Below are positions 25,202 to 34,124 of a stretch of 64,000 bases of DNA, piece by piece (position 1 is the stretch's first letter; each line of letters opens with the position of its first letter). Made by a program: the position numbers and the translations under genes. The DNA is taken from NCBI GenBank assembly GCA_934526065.1, contig CAKSZX010000009.1, positions 1 to 64,000 of the forward strand. The letters run 5' to 3'. The notes beneath the pieces are model-generated. The model was not told the origin of the DNA. It made no database searches and saw nothing but the letters and a program-made list of their open reading frames with translations. This stretch comes from an uncultured Oscillospiraceae bacterium (lineage in GTDB: Bacteria; Bacillota; Clostridia; Oscillospirales; Ruminococcaceae).

Positions 25202-27247
25202 ATGAAGAAAGTTTTATCAGTTGTACTGGCACTTTCTATGGCTCTCGGCCTTGCCGGTTGCTCTTCAAAAAACGCTTCAAACTCAGTTTCAGGCACATTT
25301 GAAGGCACAGCAAAAGGTATGCAGGGTGATGTAGTTGTTTCAATGACAGTTGAAAACGGCGAAATCAAATCCGTAGAGCTTAAAGAATGCTCAGAAACAC
25401 CTTCCGTTGCATCAGTAGCAATGGAAAGAATTCCGGCAGAAGTTGTAGAATATCAGACTTACGAAGTTGATGCCGTAACAGGCGCTACACTTTGCTCAAA
25501 CGCTATTATGAATGCCGTTAAGGATGCTGCTACAAATGCAGGTATGGATCTTGACGCACTCAAAGCTAACGCTCACCACGCAGAAGCTACAGAAGACGAA
25601 ACACTTGACTGTGACGTTGTAGTTGTTGGTGCAGGCGGCGCAGGTTACTCAGCTGCTATTTCAGCTGCACAGAACGGCGCAAAGGTTATCATGATTGAAA
25701 AATCATCAGTTGCAGGCGGCAACACTCTTATGCAGGGCGGCGCTTTCAACGCAGTTGACAAAGAAGCAACAGCCGAGAGAATTACTTCAGTTGCCGAGCT
25801 CAACACATTGAACGGCTACTTGGCTCTTTCAAAGGACGACGAAGCTCTTCACTTCGACCAGTTCCCTGAATGGGCAGATGTTCTTGACGAACTTCAGTCA
25901 GACATCAAGGCTTTCCTTGCAGAAAACGCAGGTAAGACAGCAGGCGAAGATATGCCGGGCTTTGACTCAGTTGCTCTTCACATGTGGCACATCTACACAG
26001 GCGGTCTCAGACAGATGCTTGACGGCAGATGGGTTGCATCAGACATCAACCTTGCAAGAACACTTGCAGAATCAGCTCTTGATTCATACAAATGGACAGT
26101 TGATGACCTTGGCATTACAGGCGCTTACGGCGCAGATGCCGAACTCTACACAGTTCTCGGCGCTATGTGGCCAAGAACACACAAATTTATGACATCTACT
26201 CCGCTTATCGATCAGCTTGATAAGGTTGCTAAGGAATACGGTGTTGAACTTTACACAGAAACAGCAGGTAAGACACTTCTTACAACAGACGGTAAAGTTT
26301 CAGGTATTGAAGCAGAAAAAGCAGACGGTACAAAGGTTACAATCAATGCAACAAAGGGTGTTGTTCTCGCTTGCGGCGGTTACGGCGCAAACGCACCTAT
26401 GGCTAAAGAATACGACAACTACTGGGGCGACAACCTTTCAGACCGCACACTTACAACTAACGTAGGTACAAACACAGGCGACGGCATCGTTATGGCTCAG
26501 GAAATCGGCGCAGACACAGTAGGTCTTGACGTTGTTCAGCTTATGCCTTCTTCATCACCTATCAAAGGTACAATGACAGACGGTATCTGGGGCGACGCTT
26601 CACAGCAGATTTGGATTGACGGCGAAGGCAACAGATTTGTAAACGAATATGCAGAAAGAGACGTTCTTGCAAAAGCATCACTTGCTCTTGACAACGGTAT
26701 CTTCTACATCATCTACGCAGGCAACGAAACAAACGAAAACGGTATGCTCACAGGCGCTACACTTGACAACGCTTTGTTCGGCACATCTGTTCAGTCAATG
26801 GTTGACAACGGCCACGTTTGGTACGGTTCAACTCTTGCAGAACTTGCAGAAGCATCTAAGACATCTGCAGGCGGCGCAACTCCTGCATTTACAGAAGAAG
26901 CATTGCGTGCAACAATCGAAAAGTACAACAGCTATGTTGCAGCACAGAAAGACGATGACTTCGGCAAAGAAGTTCTCGCAGGTGCTATCGACATCGACGC
27001 TATCGAAGCAGATCCTAACAGAGGCTTTGTAATCTCACCGAGAAAAGCATCTATCCACCACACAATGGGCGGTGTTAAGATCAACACAAGCGCAGAAGTT
27101 CTCGACAAAGAGGGCAATGCAATCCCTGGTCTTTGGGCAGCAGGCGAAGTTACAGGCGGTATCCACGCTGGTAACCGTCTCGGCGGTAACGCTGTAGCCG
27201 ATATCTTCACATTCGGTAAGATTGCCGGCGAAAACGCAGCTAAATAA
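25202..27247 (+). CDS. surface flavin-dependent fumarate/urocanate-reductase-like lipoprotein
   Basis: 681 residues. Lipid Cys at about 20 (LAGC). An FMN-binding domain follows (about 30-125) with the covalent flavinylation motif DAVTGAT, where the last Thr carries FMN. Then comes a FAD_binding_2 reductase domain (from about 140: VVVVGAGGAGYSAAI, and the C-terminal GLWAAGEVTGGIHAGNRLGGNA). The order matches one-polypeptide extracellular flavin reductases that use fumarate, urocanate or related acceptors in anaerobic respiration. No cytochrome domain is present. ATG 25202 follows AAGGAG. Codon use is strikingly skewed (ACA, GCA, CTT, AAC, GGC), as in the most highly expressed genes. The acceptor is unknown, and no flavin transferase (ApbE) is in the window. 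Confidence 0.9.
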   Translation: MKKVLSVVLALSMALGLAGCSSKNASNSVSGTFEGTAKGMQGDVVVSMTVENGEIKSVELKECSETPSVASVAMERIPAEVVEYQTYEVDAVTGATLCSNAIMNAVKDAATNAGMDLDALKANAHHAEATEDETLDCDVVVVGAGGAGYSAAISAAQNGAKVIMIEKSSVAGGNTLMQGGAFNAVDKEATAERITSVAELNTLNGYLALSKDDEALHFDQFPEWADVLDELQSDIKAFLAENAGKTAGEDMPGFDSVALHMWHIYTGGLRQMLDGRWVASDINLARTLAESALDSYKWTVDDLGITGAYGADAELYTVLGAMWPRTHKFMTSTPLIDQLDKVAKEYGVELYTETAGKTLLTTDGKVSGIEAEKADGTKVTINATKGVVLACGGYGANAPMAKEYDNYWGDNLSDRTLTTNVGTNTGDGIVMAQEIGADTVGLDVVQLMPSSSPIKGTMTDGIWGDASQQIWIDGEGNRFVNEYAERDVLAKASLALDNGIFYIIYAGNETNENGMLTGATLDNALFGTSVQSMVDNGHVWYGSTLAELAEASKTSAGGATPAFTEEALRATIEKYNSYVAAQKDDDFGKEVLAGAIDIDAIEADPNRGFVISPRKASIHHTMGGVKINTSAEVLDKEGNAIPGLWAAGEVTGGIHAGNRLGGNAVADIFTFGKIAGENAAK

Positions 27248-27285
27248 TTTTAGCTACAACTAAAAGCTATTAAGTACCATAAATA

Positions 27286-27316
27286 AAAAGGTTCGTCCGT
27301 AAGGGCGAACTTTTTT
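27286..27316 (+). terminator. terminator of the flavin reductase gene
   Basis: GTTCGTCC pairs with GGGCGAAC, followed by six T. Confidence 0.85.
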
Positions 27317-27376
27317 GTTATGTTATTTTATATTGGGATAAAATCAAATGCAGAATATCAAAATGATATTGTCGGT

Positions 27377-28264
27377 TTAATCCACACCCTCTAAGTTAAA
27401 AGGCGGAATAAAACTTTCGCTGGCGGATTCTCCCTCCTGTATAAATCCGTTTTCAACCCCTATATCAACGGCGTAATTTACCACATCATCGTATTCTTCC
27501 CGGGTTAATTTGCGGTTGATTTCCGGGTAGGCGGAAAGGTCGGTGCAGGGGGTGTATTGGCTCATAATGCTTATAAAAATTTTATCCCCGTATGTATCGT
27601 ACAGGTACTTTACCGCCTTTTTTGCGCTTTCCGTCTGTCCGGGCATAACCAGGTGCCTTACGATTACACCCTTTTGAATAATCCCGTTTTCGTCAAATAC
27701 ACACTCCGGCTGTTGACGAACCATTTCCTCGATGGCGGCTTTTGAATATTCCACATAATCCGGGGCAGAGGAATATTTTTTTGCCGTTTTGTTGTCAAAA
27801 TACTTAAAGTCCGGCAGGTAAATATCCACAATGCCGTCTAACATTTTTATGGTTTCGGCTTTTTCGTAACTGCTTGTGTTGTACAAAATCGGCAGTTTAA
27901 GCCCCCTTGCCTTTGCAAGCTTTACCGCTTGTATTATTTGTAATGTGTAGTGGGTCGGGGTCACAAGATTTATGTTTAAAGCCCCTTGACTTTCCAGTCT
28001 TAAAAATATATCCGCCAGGTGTTCAACGGTTATTTCCTTGCCGAATCCCTCATGGGATATGTCTTTGTTTTGGCAGAACACGCACTTCATATTACATCCG
28101 GAAAAGAAAACCGTGCCGCTGCCCCTGTCGCCGGATATACAGGGCTCTTCCCACATATGCAAAGCCGCACGGGAAATTTTCACCTTGTCCGTCATTGAAC
28201 AGTATCCGGTTTTTACACTGCGGTCAATGTTACAGTTTCTTGGGCAAATATTGCAAATACTCAT
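27377..28264 (-). CDS. radical SAM protein, PflX/PflA-like activase
   Basis: The 295-residue protein begins with MSICNICPRNCNIDR, a Cys-rich N-terminus, then GTVFFSGCNMKCVFCQNKDIS, which holds the CxxxCxxC motif for a 4Fe-4S cluster and SAM. The rest follows the PflX/uncharacterised pyruvate formate-lyase-activase-like family (NINLVTPTHYTLQI, LPILYNTSSYEK, GVIVRHLVMPG). The target is unknown, and no glycyl-radical enzyme is in the window. Its ATG overlaps the stop of exonuclease III by one base (TAATG), so the two are translationally coupled. Confidence 0.88.
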   Translation of the reverse strand: MSICNICPRNCNIDRSVKTGYCSMTDKVKISRAALHMWEEPCISGDRGSGTVFFSGCNMKCVFCQNKDISHEGFGKEITVEHLADIFLRLESQGALNINLVTPTHYTLQIIQAVKLAKARGLKLPILYNTSSYEKAETIKMLDGIVDIYLPDFKYFDNKTAKKYSSAPDYVEYSKAAIEEMVRQQPECVFDENGIIQKGVIVRHLVMPGQTESAKKAVKYLYDTYGDKIFISIMSQYTPCTDLSAYPEINRKLTREEYDDVVNYAVDIGVENGFIQEGESASESFIPPFNLEGVD

Positions 28265-29016
28265 TATAAATCAATCTCCAAAACAACAGGGCAGTGGTCG
28301 CTGCCGGTTACATCGGCACGAATTTCCGCCTTTTGTATTTTATCTTTCAGGCTGTCCGTCACCACAAAATAGTCTATACGCCAACCTGCGTTTTTCTCTC
28401 TGGCTTTAAAGCGATAGCTCCACCAGGAGTAAGCTCCCTCTAAGTCCGGGTACAAATGTCTGAATGTGTCTGTGTGTCCACTGTCCAAAAGCCGGGTGAA
28501 CTTTTCTCTCTCCCGGTCGGAAAATCCAGGGTTTTGTCTGTTGGTCTTTGGATTTTTAAGGTCGATTTCTTTGTGTGCCACATTCAAATCTCCGCACAGG
28601 ATAACCGGCTTTGCCTGTTCAAGAGTAAGTATGTAATTTCTCAGCTTATCCTCAAATTCCATGCGATAATCTATTCTTGCAAGGCCCTCTTTGCTGTTGG
28701 GGGTGTAGCAGGTGATAAGGTAAAACTTTTCGTATTCCAGGGTTATAAGCCTGCCTTCGTCGTCGGTGTAGTCCGGCATGCCGAATTTTGCGTTCAAAGG
28801 CTTGTGTTTTGTAAAAATTGCCGTGCCGGAATAGCCTTTTCTCTCGGCACTGTTCCAAAACTGCTCATATCCGGGCAGGTTAAGTTCTATTTGATGGGGC
28901 TGTAATTTTGTCTCCTGTAAGCAGAAAAAATCTGCGTTCTCGGCAGAAAATTCTTCATTAAATCCCTTTCCTATACAGGCTCTCAGCCCGTTTACATTCC
29001 ATGAAACAAACTTCAT
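28264..29016 (-). CDS. xth: exodeoxyribonuclease III / AP endonuclease
   Basis: The 250-residue EEP-family nuclease acts in base excision repair. It starts MKFVSWNVNGLRACIGKGF; motifs CLQETKLQPHQ (catalytic Glu), GLARIDYRMEFE, CGDLNVAHKEIDLKNP, SWWSYRFKAREKNAGWRIDYF and the terminal GSDHCPVVLEIDL (catalytic Asp-His) are intact. It is first of a two-gene unit with the radical SAM gene. Confidence 0.96.
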   Translation of the reverse strand: MKFVSWNVNGLRACIGKGFNEEFSAENADFFCLQETKLQPHQIELNLPGYEQFWNSAERKGYSGTAIFTKHKPLNAKFGMPDYTDDEGRLITLEYEKFYLITCYTPNSKEGLARIDYRMEFEDKLRNYILTLEQAKPVILCGDLNVAHKEIDLKNPKTNRQNPGFSDREREKFTRLLDSGHTDTFRHLYPDLEGAYSWWSYRFKAREKNAGWRIDYFVVTDSLKDKIQKAEIRADVTGSDHCPVVLEIDL

Positions 29017-29137
29017 AATTCTTGTAATCTCCGTCTTTTATTTTTGCTATTATACTATATTTGGCAAAAGTTTTCAAATTATTGCATAAAATACGCCCTT
29101 ATGTTAATATATAACTATTAAATTTTGGAGGCTTTAT

Positions 29138-29557
29138 ATGATACCTGAGGAAAAAAGACAGGCTGCGGAAAAACTTGTAAGTTTTATGCCCTACTTTGTA
29201 AATACAAAATATGAGGACGCCGTTCACTGGATTAAAAACGACAGCGAGCTTGGCTCGGTAGGAGAATCTTACCCGGTTTATGAAAAAGAGTTTGCGGATA
29301 TTATTCGCTTTATAATCACATCGGGGCTTATGGACCCATATTACATAAACACAATTTCCCAGAGCTTTGGCGGCGAGGCTGATTTCGGAGAGATGGTAGA
29401 CGCCTTGGACTATGCAAAATTTGAAGTTTGCGCCGCTTTGCTTACGGCAATAATCAAAAATGAGGAATACCGTGAAGGCTCCGTGGCAGAGGCTTTTCAC
29501 GAAAGATGGTTTTACACCATACTTTACAGAATAAAAGAACTTTTGGAAGAAGAATAA
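29138..29557 (+). CDS. hypothetical protein, DUF6508-like
   Basis: A 139-residue soluble helical protein. The pattern KLVSFMPYF near the start, a YPVYEKEFADIIRFI block and the end ALLTAIIKNEEYREGSVAEAFHERWFYTILYRI recalls the uncharacterised DUF6508 family; I hold this loosely. GGAGG lies at a good distance. It ends four bases before the TTG start of the YibE/F gene, whose ribosome site lies within its 3' end, so the two are one unit. Confidence 0.6.
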   Translation: MIPEEKRQAAEKLVSFMPYFVNTKYEDAVHWIKNDSELGSVGESYPVYEKEFADIIRFIITSGLMDPYYINTISQSFGGEADFGEMVDALDYAKFEVCAALLTAIIKNEEYREGSVAEAFHERWFYTILYRIKELLEEE

Positions 29558-29561
29558 AAAT

Positions 29562-30740
29562 TTGAAAAATACAAGTAAATACAAAATCGTTTGGATTTTA
29601 ACCTTGCGGCTGTCTTTGGCGTATGTGTTTTTTGCAGGTAAAGTCGCAAGAAGCGGAGGAACAAGTTACTATTCTCAGGTTGGGTCAACAAATATCACAA
29701 AGGCGAAAGTTACGGAAATTTTAGACGAAAATTACGAAAAAACCGCCTATAAAGATAACGAATATATGACCGACAGGATAGTTTTGTTTACCGCAAAGGT
29801 GACATCCGGGCTTAAAAAGGGTATGGAAATTACCGCCGTACAGGTTATAGACAGCATGTACCCGGTGGAGCAAAAACAGGTGCGGAAAGGGGACAGAGTT
29901 CTCCTTGCACAAAACCAATACACCCAAATGAGCAGTGTACCCTATATGTTTTCGGAGTATTACCGCCTTGGCTTTATGGTTATTTTGGGCGTTTTATACG
30001 GCATTTTGCTTATTTTAATGGGCAAAAGCAAGGGCGTAAATACCGTTATTTCCCTTACATTGACGGTGGGCGCAGTGTTTTGGGTGTTTGTGCCTGCGGT
30101 GTTAAACGGCAAAAACATATATGTTTGGCGGCGGTCGGTTACCTTGTTTATAATTGTGATGACGGTTCTGTTTATCAACAATTTAAGCGATAAAACATAC
30201 ACAGCCGCAATAGGCTGTGTCCGGGGTACGGGGGTGACGGCGGCAATCACCTTGGGGGTGTGTTTTGGTTTGCATCTTTCCGGTATGATAAACCAAGAGG
30301 CCATGTATCTGCTGTTTTTAAACGAAGCAAACCCCATAGATTTAAAGGCGGTTATATTTGCCTCGGTGGTTTTCGGCGCAGTGGGGGCGGTGATGGATGT
30401 GGCTATTTCACTTTCTTCCTCACTTGCGGAGATAAAAGAAAACGCACCGAATATCGGAGCAAAGCAAATATTCAAAAGCGGTATGAATATAGGCAAAGAT
30501 ATGCTTGGCACAATGTCAAACACATTGGTTTTGGCCTATATAGGCTCGTCTTTGTCGGTTACGCTGTTGCTTTTTGCTTATAACAGCGGCAACGGCACGG
30601 CACTTATGAACACCGAGATGATTATAGTTCGGCTCCTTGAAGCCTTGGCAGGCAGTTTCGGCATATTGCTTACAATTCCCTTGACAAGTTTCGTCTGCGG
30701 TATATTTTACGGCAGTGAAGAAAAGGAAAATTTACAATAA
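29562..30740 (+). CDS. YibE/F-family membrane protein
   Basis: 392 residues from a TTG start with GGAAGAAG upstream. An N-terminal helix (about 10-28) is followed by an external OB-like domain (about 40-125: KAKVTEILDENYEKT ... KKGMEITAVQVIDSM ... VRKGDRVLLAQN) and then seven to eight transmembrane helices, the YibE/F layout. Some homologues are linked to transport or to membrane stress, but no substrate is established. It is co-transcribed with the upstream 139-residue protein. Confidence 0.88.
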   Translation: MKNTSKYKIVWILTLRLSLAYVFFAGKVARSGGTSYYSQVGSTNITKAKVTEILDENYEKTAYKDNEYMTDRIVLFTAKVTSGLKKGMEITAVQVIDSMYPVEQKQVRKGDRVLLAQNQYTQMSSVPYMFSEYYRLGFMVILGVLYGILLILMGKSKGVNTVISLTLTVGAVFWVFVPAVLNGKNIYVWRRSVTLFIIVMTVLFINNLSDKTYTAAIGCVRGTGVTAAITLGVCFGLHLSGMINQEAMYLLFLNEANPIDLKAVIFASVVFGAVGAVMDVAISLSSSLAEIKENAPNIGAKQIFKSGMNIGKDMLGTMSNTLVLAYIGSSLSVTLLLFAYNSGNGTALMNTEMIIVRLLEALAGSFGILLTIPLTSFVCGIFYGSEEKENLQ

Positions 30741-30833
30741 CACAAATTACACACCTGTCTATAATATTATTAGATAAAAATAGACACAAATGATAATTGG
30801 TCTATAAAAGCAGTACAGGGGGGGAAAGTTATA

Positions 30834-31256
30834 TTGACATACTTTTGGCTTGCTCTTGCGGTGGGGCTTATAGTAATTGAAGTAGGCACCGTAAATTTAG
30901 TGTGTATTTGGTTTATAATAGGCAGTGTTCGGGGATTGCTGACTACATTCTTCACCCGGTCTTGGCTTATTCAGCTGACGGTCTTTGCGGCTGTAAGCGC
31001 AATAAGCCTGTACATAACAAAGCCGCTGGCAGAAAAGTTTAACAGCAGACCTCATGTGCCTACAAATTCCGACAGGCTCATAGGGAAAAATGCCGTTGTT
31101 GTAAAAAAGATAACACCGGAAGAAAAAGGCAGGGTGTCCGTTGACGGCCTTACATGGCTGGCCCGGTGCAAAGAAGAGATACAACCCGGCCGGGAAGTAA
31201 AAATTTTGAATATAGAGGGCGCAACATTGGTAGTTGAACCCTTTGTAAAACAGTAA
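30834..31256 (+). CDS. NfeD-family membrane protein
   Basis: 140 residues from TTG 30834 behind a GGGGGGG run. Two to three N-terminal transmembrane helices (about 3-70) are followed by an OB-fold NfeD domain (LIGKNAVVVKKITPEEKGRVSVDGLTWLARC ... GREVKILNIEGATLVVEP). NfeD proteins work with stomatin/SPFH partners in membrane microdomains. The SPFH gene follows 39 bases later. Confidence 0.92.
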   Translation: MTYFWLALAVGLIVIEVGTVNLVCIWFIIGSVRGLLTTFFTRSWLIQLTVFAAVSAISLYITKPLAEKFNSRPHVPTNSDRLIGKNAVVVKKITPEEKGRVSVDGLTWLARCKEEIQPGREVKILNIEGATLVVEPFVKQ

Positions 31257-31295
31257 GCGCACAGCGCTTGCACACATATAAAAGGAGAGTTATTT

Positions 31296-32195
31296 ATGCC
31301 ATTACCGATTATTATTCTTTTGATTTTCATTTTGATAATCATTGCCACAAATATCGTTATAGTTCCGCAGGCGTCGGAATCGGTTGTAGAGCGCCTTGGC
31401 GTTTACAGCACCACATGGACAGCAGGTGTGAATGTAAAAATACCGTTTATCGACAGGGTTGTTAAGCGTGTAAGCCTTAAAGAGCAGGTTGTGGACTTTG
31501 CACCTCAGCCGGTTATCACAAGAGATAATGTTACAATGCAAATCGACACGGTTGTTTTCTTCCAGGTTACGGATGCAAAGCTGTATACATACGGCGTTGA
31601 AAGACCTATAAGCGCCATTGAAAACCTTACCGCAACCACATTGCGTAACATTATAGGCGATATGGAACTTGACCACACACTTACATCCCGTGATGTTATC
31701 AACTCCAAAATTACAACTTCTTTGGACGAAGCCACAGATAAGTGGGGCATTAAGATCAACCGTGTTGAACTTAAAAACATTATTCCGCCGAGAGAAATTC
31801 AGGACGCTATGGAAAAACAGATGAAAGCCGAGCGTGAAAGAAGAGAAAGTATTCTCCGTGCCGAGGGCGAAAAGCGCAGCCAGATTCTTGTTGCGGAAGG
31901 TGAAAAGGAATCCGCTATTCTCCGTGCAGACGCCGTAAGAGAACAGAAAATTAAAGAGGCCGAAGGTGAAGCAGAGGCTATCCTTAAAATTTACGAAGCT
32001 CAGGCAAAGGGTATTCGGATGATTAACGACGCTAAACCTACCAAGGAATACATTACATTGCAGAGTTTTGACGCCCTTGCAAAGGTTGCCGACGGCAAGG
32101 CCACAAAGATTATTGTGCCAAGCGAATTGCAAAATCTTGCAAGCATTGCAACATCTTTAAAAGAAATTACAAAAGATGACATAAAAGAAAAGTAA
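31296..32195 (+). CDS. SPFH/stomatin-family protein (QmcA-like)
   Basis: 299 residues: an N-terminal membrane helix (about 3-22), the SPFH/band 7 domain (about 25-190: SVVERLGVYSTTWTAGVNVKIPF, VITRDNVTMQIDTVVFF, LRNIIGDMELDHTLTSRD) and a long charged coiled coil (about 180-250) rich in AEGE repeats, then a hydrophobic C-terminal stretch. It oligomerises as a membrane scaffold and pairs with NfeD. AAAGGAGAG precedes the ATG. Confidence 0.95.
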   Translation: MPLPIIILLIFILIIIATNIVIVPQASESVVERLGVYSTTWTAGVNVKIPFIDRVVKRVSLKEQVVDFAPQPVITRDNVTMQIDTVVFFQVTDAKLYTYGVERPISAIENLTATTLRNIIGDMELDHTLTSRDVINSKITTSLDEATDKWGIKINRVELKNIIPPREIQDAMEKQMKAERERRESILRAEGEKRSQILVAEGEKESAILRADAVREQKIKEAEGEAEAILKIYEAQAKGIRMINDAKPTKEYITLQSFDALAKVADGKATKIIVPSELQNLASIATSLKEITKDDIKEK

Positions 32196-32210
32196 ATAAA
32201 ATCTTTACGC

Positions 32211-32246
32211 AAATAAGCATCAGGCGGTAACACCTGATGCTTATTT
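32211..32246. terminator. terminator after the NfeD/SPFH unit
   Basis: A 13-14 pair stem (AATAAGCATCAGG/CCTGATGCTTATT). The T tract after it is short. Confidence 0.7.
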
Positions 32247-32317
32247 GTATAATTTGTACAAAAACGCCCTTTAAATTTTGTCGTTTTTTAAAAAATAAAC
32301 AGACTTTAAAAAATCTG

Positions 32318-32617
32318 TTGACAATATGGGGTGCAGGTGATATTATGTGTACATACCTCAAAATAATTACTGAGGTAGAGGTTGCGTTTATCAACAGTAA
32401 CTTTGCGGAGGCCGGAAGCCTTTGAAACAAAGCGAAAGGGATCGACGCCGAAATTGCAGGCACCAAAGTCTGCGGTTGGGGTCGCACTCAATAAGTGCGG
32501 AACTGTCAACGGGGTAAACAATACCGTACTCCGTTGGAGCGCTATCAAAGGTAGTTGTGTTAAGGTGTACTCTCTTTCTTGATTTAGAGTCGGTGCATTT
32601 TTAATGCATCGACTTTT
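32318..32617 (+). promoter_or_regulatory. lysine (L-box) riboswitch with promoter and terminator
   Basis: The promoter is TTGACA-17-TATTAT (32318-32346). The aptamer, about 32366-32557, has the L-box core: GGTAGAGG closing with CTATC, an AGTA bulge, GAAAGGG at 32434 and GCCGAA at 32447, with further hairpins (GCAGGC.../GTCTGC, CGCACT-CAATA-AGTGCG). An intrinsic terminator (AGTCGGTGCATT paired with AATGCATCGACT, then T) lies at 32588-32617, before the ribosome site of the transporter gene. Lysine binding would be expected to favour termination. Confidence 0.92.
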
Positions 32618-32648
32618 GTATTATTAGGAAAAGAGAGGTTTTTTATTT

Positions 32649-34052
32649 ATGGAAAACAACAACACAAAGCGTCGATTTACGATGCCAAACTCATATGTTA
32701 TCATTTTTATAATGATATGTATCTGTGCGGTTATGACATGGATTGTACCCGCAGGTGAATACGACAGAGCCTTGAACGAGGCAGGCAGAAGCGTTATCGT
32801 TCCGGGTTCATATCACGCCGTTCGGTCAAACCCGATAGGTATTATCGGCATATTCAGCGCCATTGAACAGGGCTTTTTGCAGACTGCCGATATTATATTC
32901 TTTATAATTTTCGCCTTTTCATTTGTTAATATGCTTATGAAAAACGGCACATTTGACGGCCTTATGGGCGCCGTTATCAGAAAGACAAGCGGATTTAATG
33001 TGCAGTGGCTTTTTGTTATCATCATGATGCTCTTCGGTATTCTCGGCTCTACCATGGGTATGGCAGAGGAAACCTACGGCATGTACCCGGTATTTATCGG
33101 CATGGCCGCCGCCTTGGGCTATGACGCCATTGTAGGCGCATCCATCGTTTATATCGGCGTTCAGGTGGGCTTTGCATCTGCCACACTTAATCCCTTTACG
33201 GTAGGCGTTGCAAACGGCATTGCCGAAATAACAATGAGCAGTCACATGCTTATCTACCGCATTATCTGCTTTGTTCTCTTTGAATTTGTTGCTATTATAT
33301 ATGTATGGCGCTATGCCACAAAAATTAAGAAGGATCCTACAAAGAGCCTTCTCTACGGCACGGAATTTGCAAAGCTTGGCACAGACAAGACACAGGAAGA
33401 ACTTGTGTTGGCTCCTCTTACATTAAGACATAAGCTTTGCGCCTTGGAATTCGCCGCTACAATCGGACTTCTTGTTTGGGGCGTTATCGCAAAGGGCTGG
33501 TACATTGACGAATTGGCTGTTTTGTTCCTTATGGCAATGGTTGTTGTAGGTATTACAGGCGGCGCCACACCTAACGAAATTGCAATGAACCTTGTAGACT
33601 CCGCAAGGGGTATGATGTTCGGCGCACTTATCGTAGGTATTTCAAGAGGTATTCTTATCTGCTTGCAGGACGGTATGATTATCGACACCGTTTTGTACTC
33701 TCTTTCAAATATGCTCAGCGGCTTCTCCGGCACAATGAATGCGGTTGTTATGGTGGTTGTTCAGAACATTCTCAACTTCTTCATTCCTTCCGGCTCAGGT
33801 CAGGCTGCGGTATCAATGCCTATTATGGCTCCTTTGGCTGATTTGGTTGGCGTAAACCGTCAGGTTGCGGTTTTGGCTTTCAGCTTCGGTGACGGCTACT
33901 CAAATATGTTTTGGCCGTCAGGTGTTGCAACAGCCGCAGGTCTTATGGGCTTGCCAATCAACAAGTGGTACAAGTGGATTGCTCCGCTGTTCGGAATATT
34001 CTTCCTTATGCAGATTGTTTTGATAACAGTTGCAACATTCTTACCATTTTAA
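32649..34052 (+). CDS. YfcC-family transporter, probable lysine/basic amino-acid permease
   Basis: The 467-residue membrane protein has about 12 helices and matches the YfcC/DcuC-ArcD superfamily (MTWIVPAGEYDR near the start, FVNMLMKNGTFDGLMGAVIRKT, FFIPSGSGQAAVSMPIMAPLADLVGVNRQ, FGDGYSNMFWPS). Relatives move C4-dicarboxylates or exchange arginine/ornithine. The lysine riboswitch in the leader points to lysine or a lysine-containing substrate. The M20 peptidase gene follows 72 bases downstream without a terminator. Confidence 0.9.
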   Translation: MENNNTKRRFTMPNSYVIIFIMICICAVMTWIVPAGEYDRALNEAGRSVIVPGSYHAVRSNPIGIIGIFSAIEQGFLQTADIIFFIIFAFSFVNMLMKNGTFDGLMGAVIRKTSGFNVQWLFVIIMMLFGILGSTMGMAEETYGMYPVFIGMAAALGYDAIVGASIVYIGVQVGFASATLNPFTVGVANGIAEITMSSHMLIYRIICFVLFEFVAIIYVWRYATKIKKDPTKSLLYGTEFAKLGTDKTQEELVLAPLTLRHKLCALEFAATIGLLVWGVIAKGWYIDELAVLFLMAMVVVGITGGATPNEIAMNLVDSARGMMFGALIVGISRGILICLQDGMIIDTVLYSLSNMLSGFSGTMNAVVMVVVQNILNFFIPSGSGQAAVSMPIMAPLADLVGVNRQVAVLAFSFGDGYSNMFWPSGVATAAGLMGLPINKWYKWIAPLFGIFFLMQIVLITVATFLPF

Positions 34053-34124
34053 TTAAATTAACGGGCGGGTTTTACAACCTGCCCTACTTTATAAAAGATT
34101 AAAAATATTTTACGAGGTGTAATT

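Noticed and set aside
26217..27032. Long open frames in alternative frames and antisense within the flavin reductase gene
   Set aside because: They are by-products of its skewed codon use (ACA, CAG, GCA) and have no ribosome sites.
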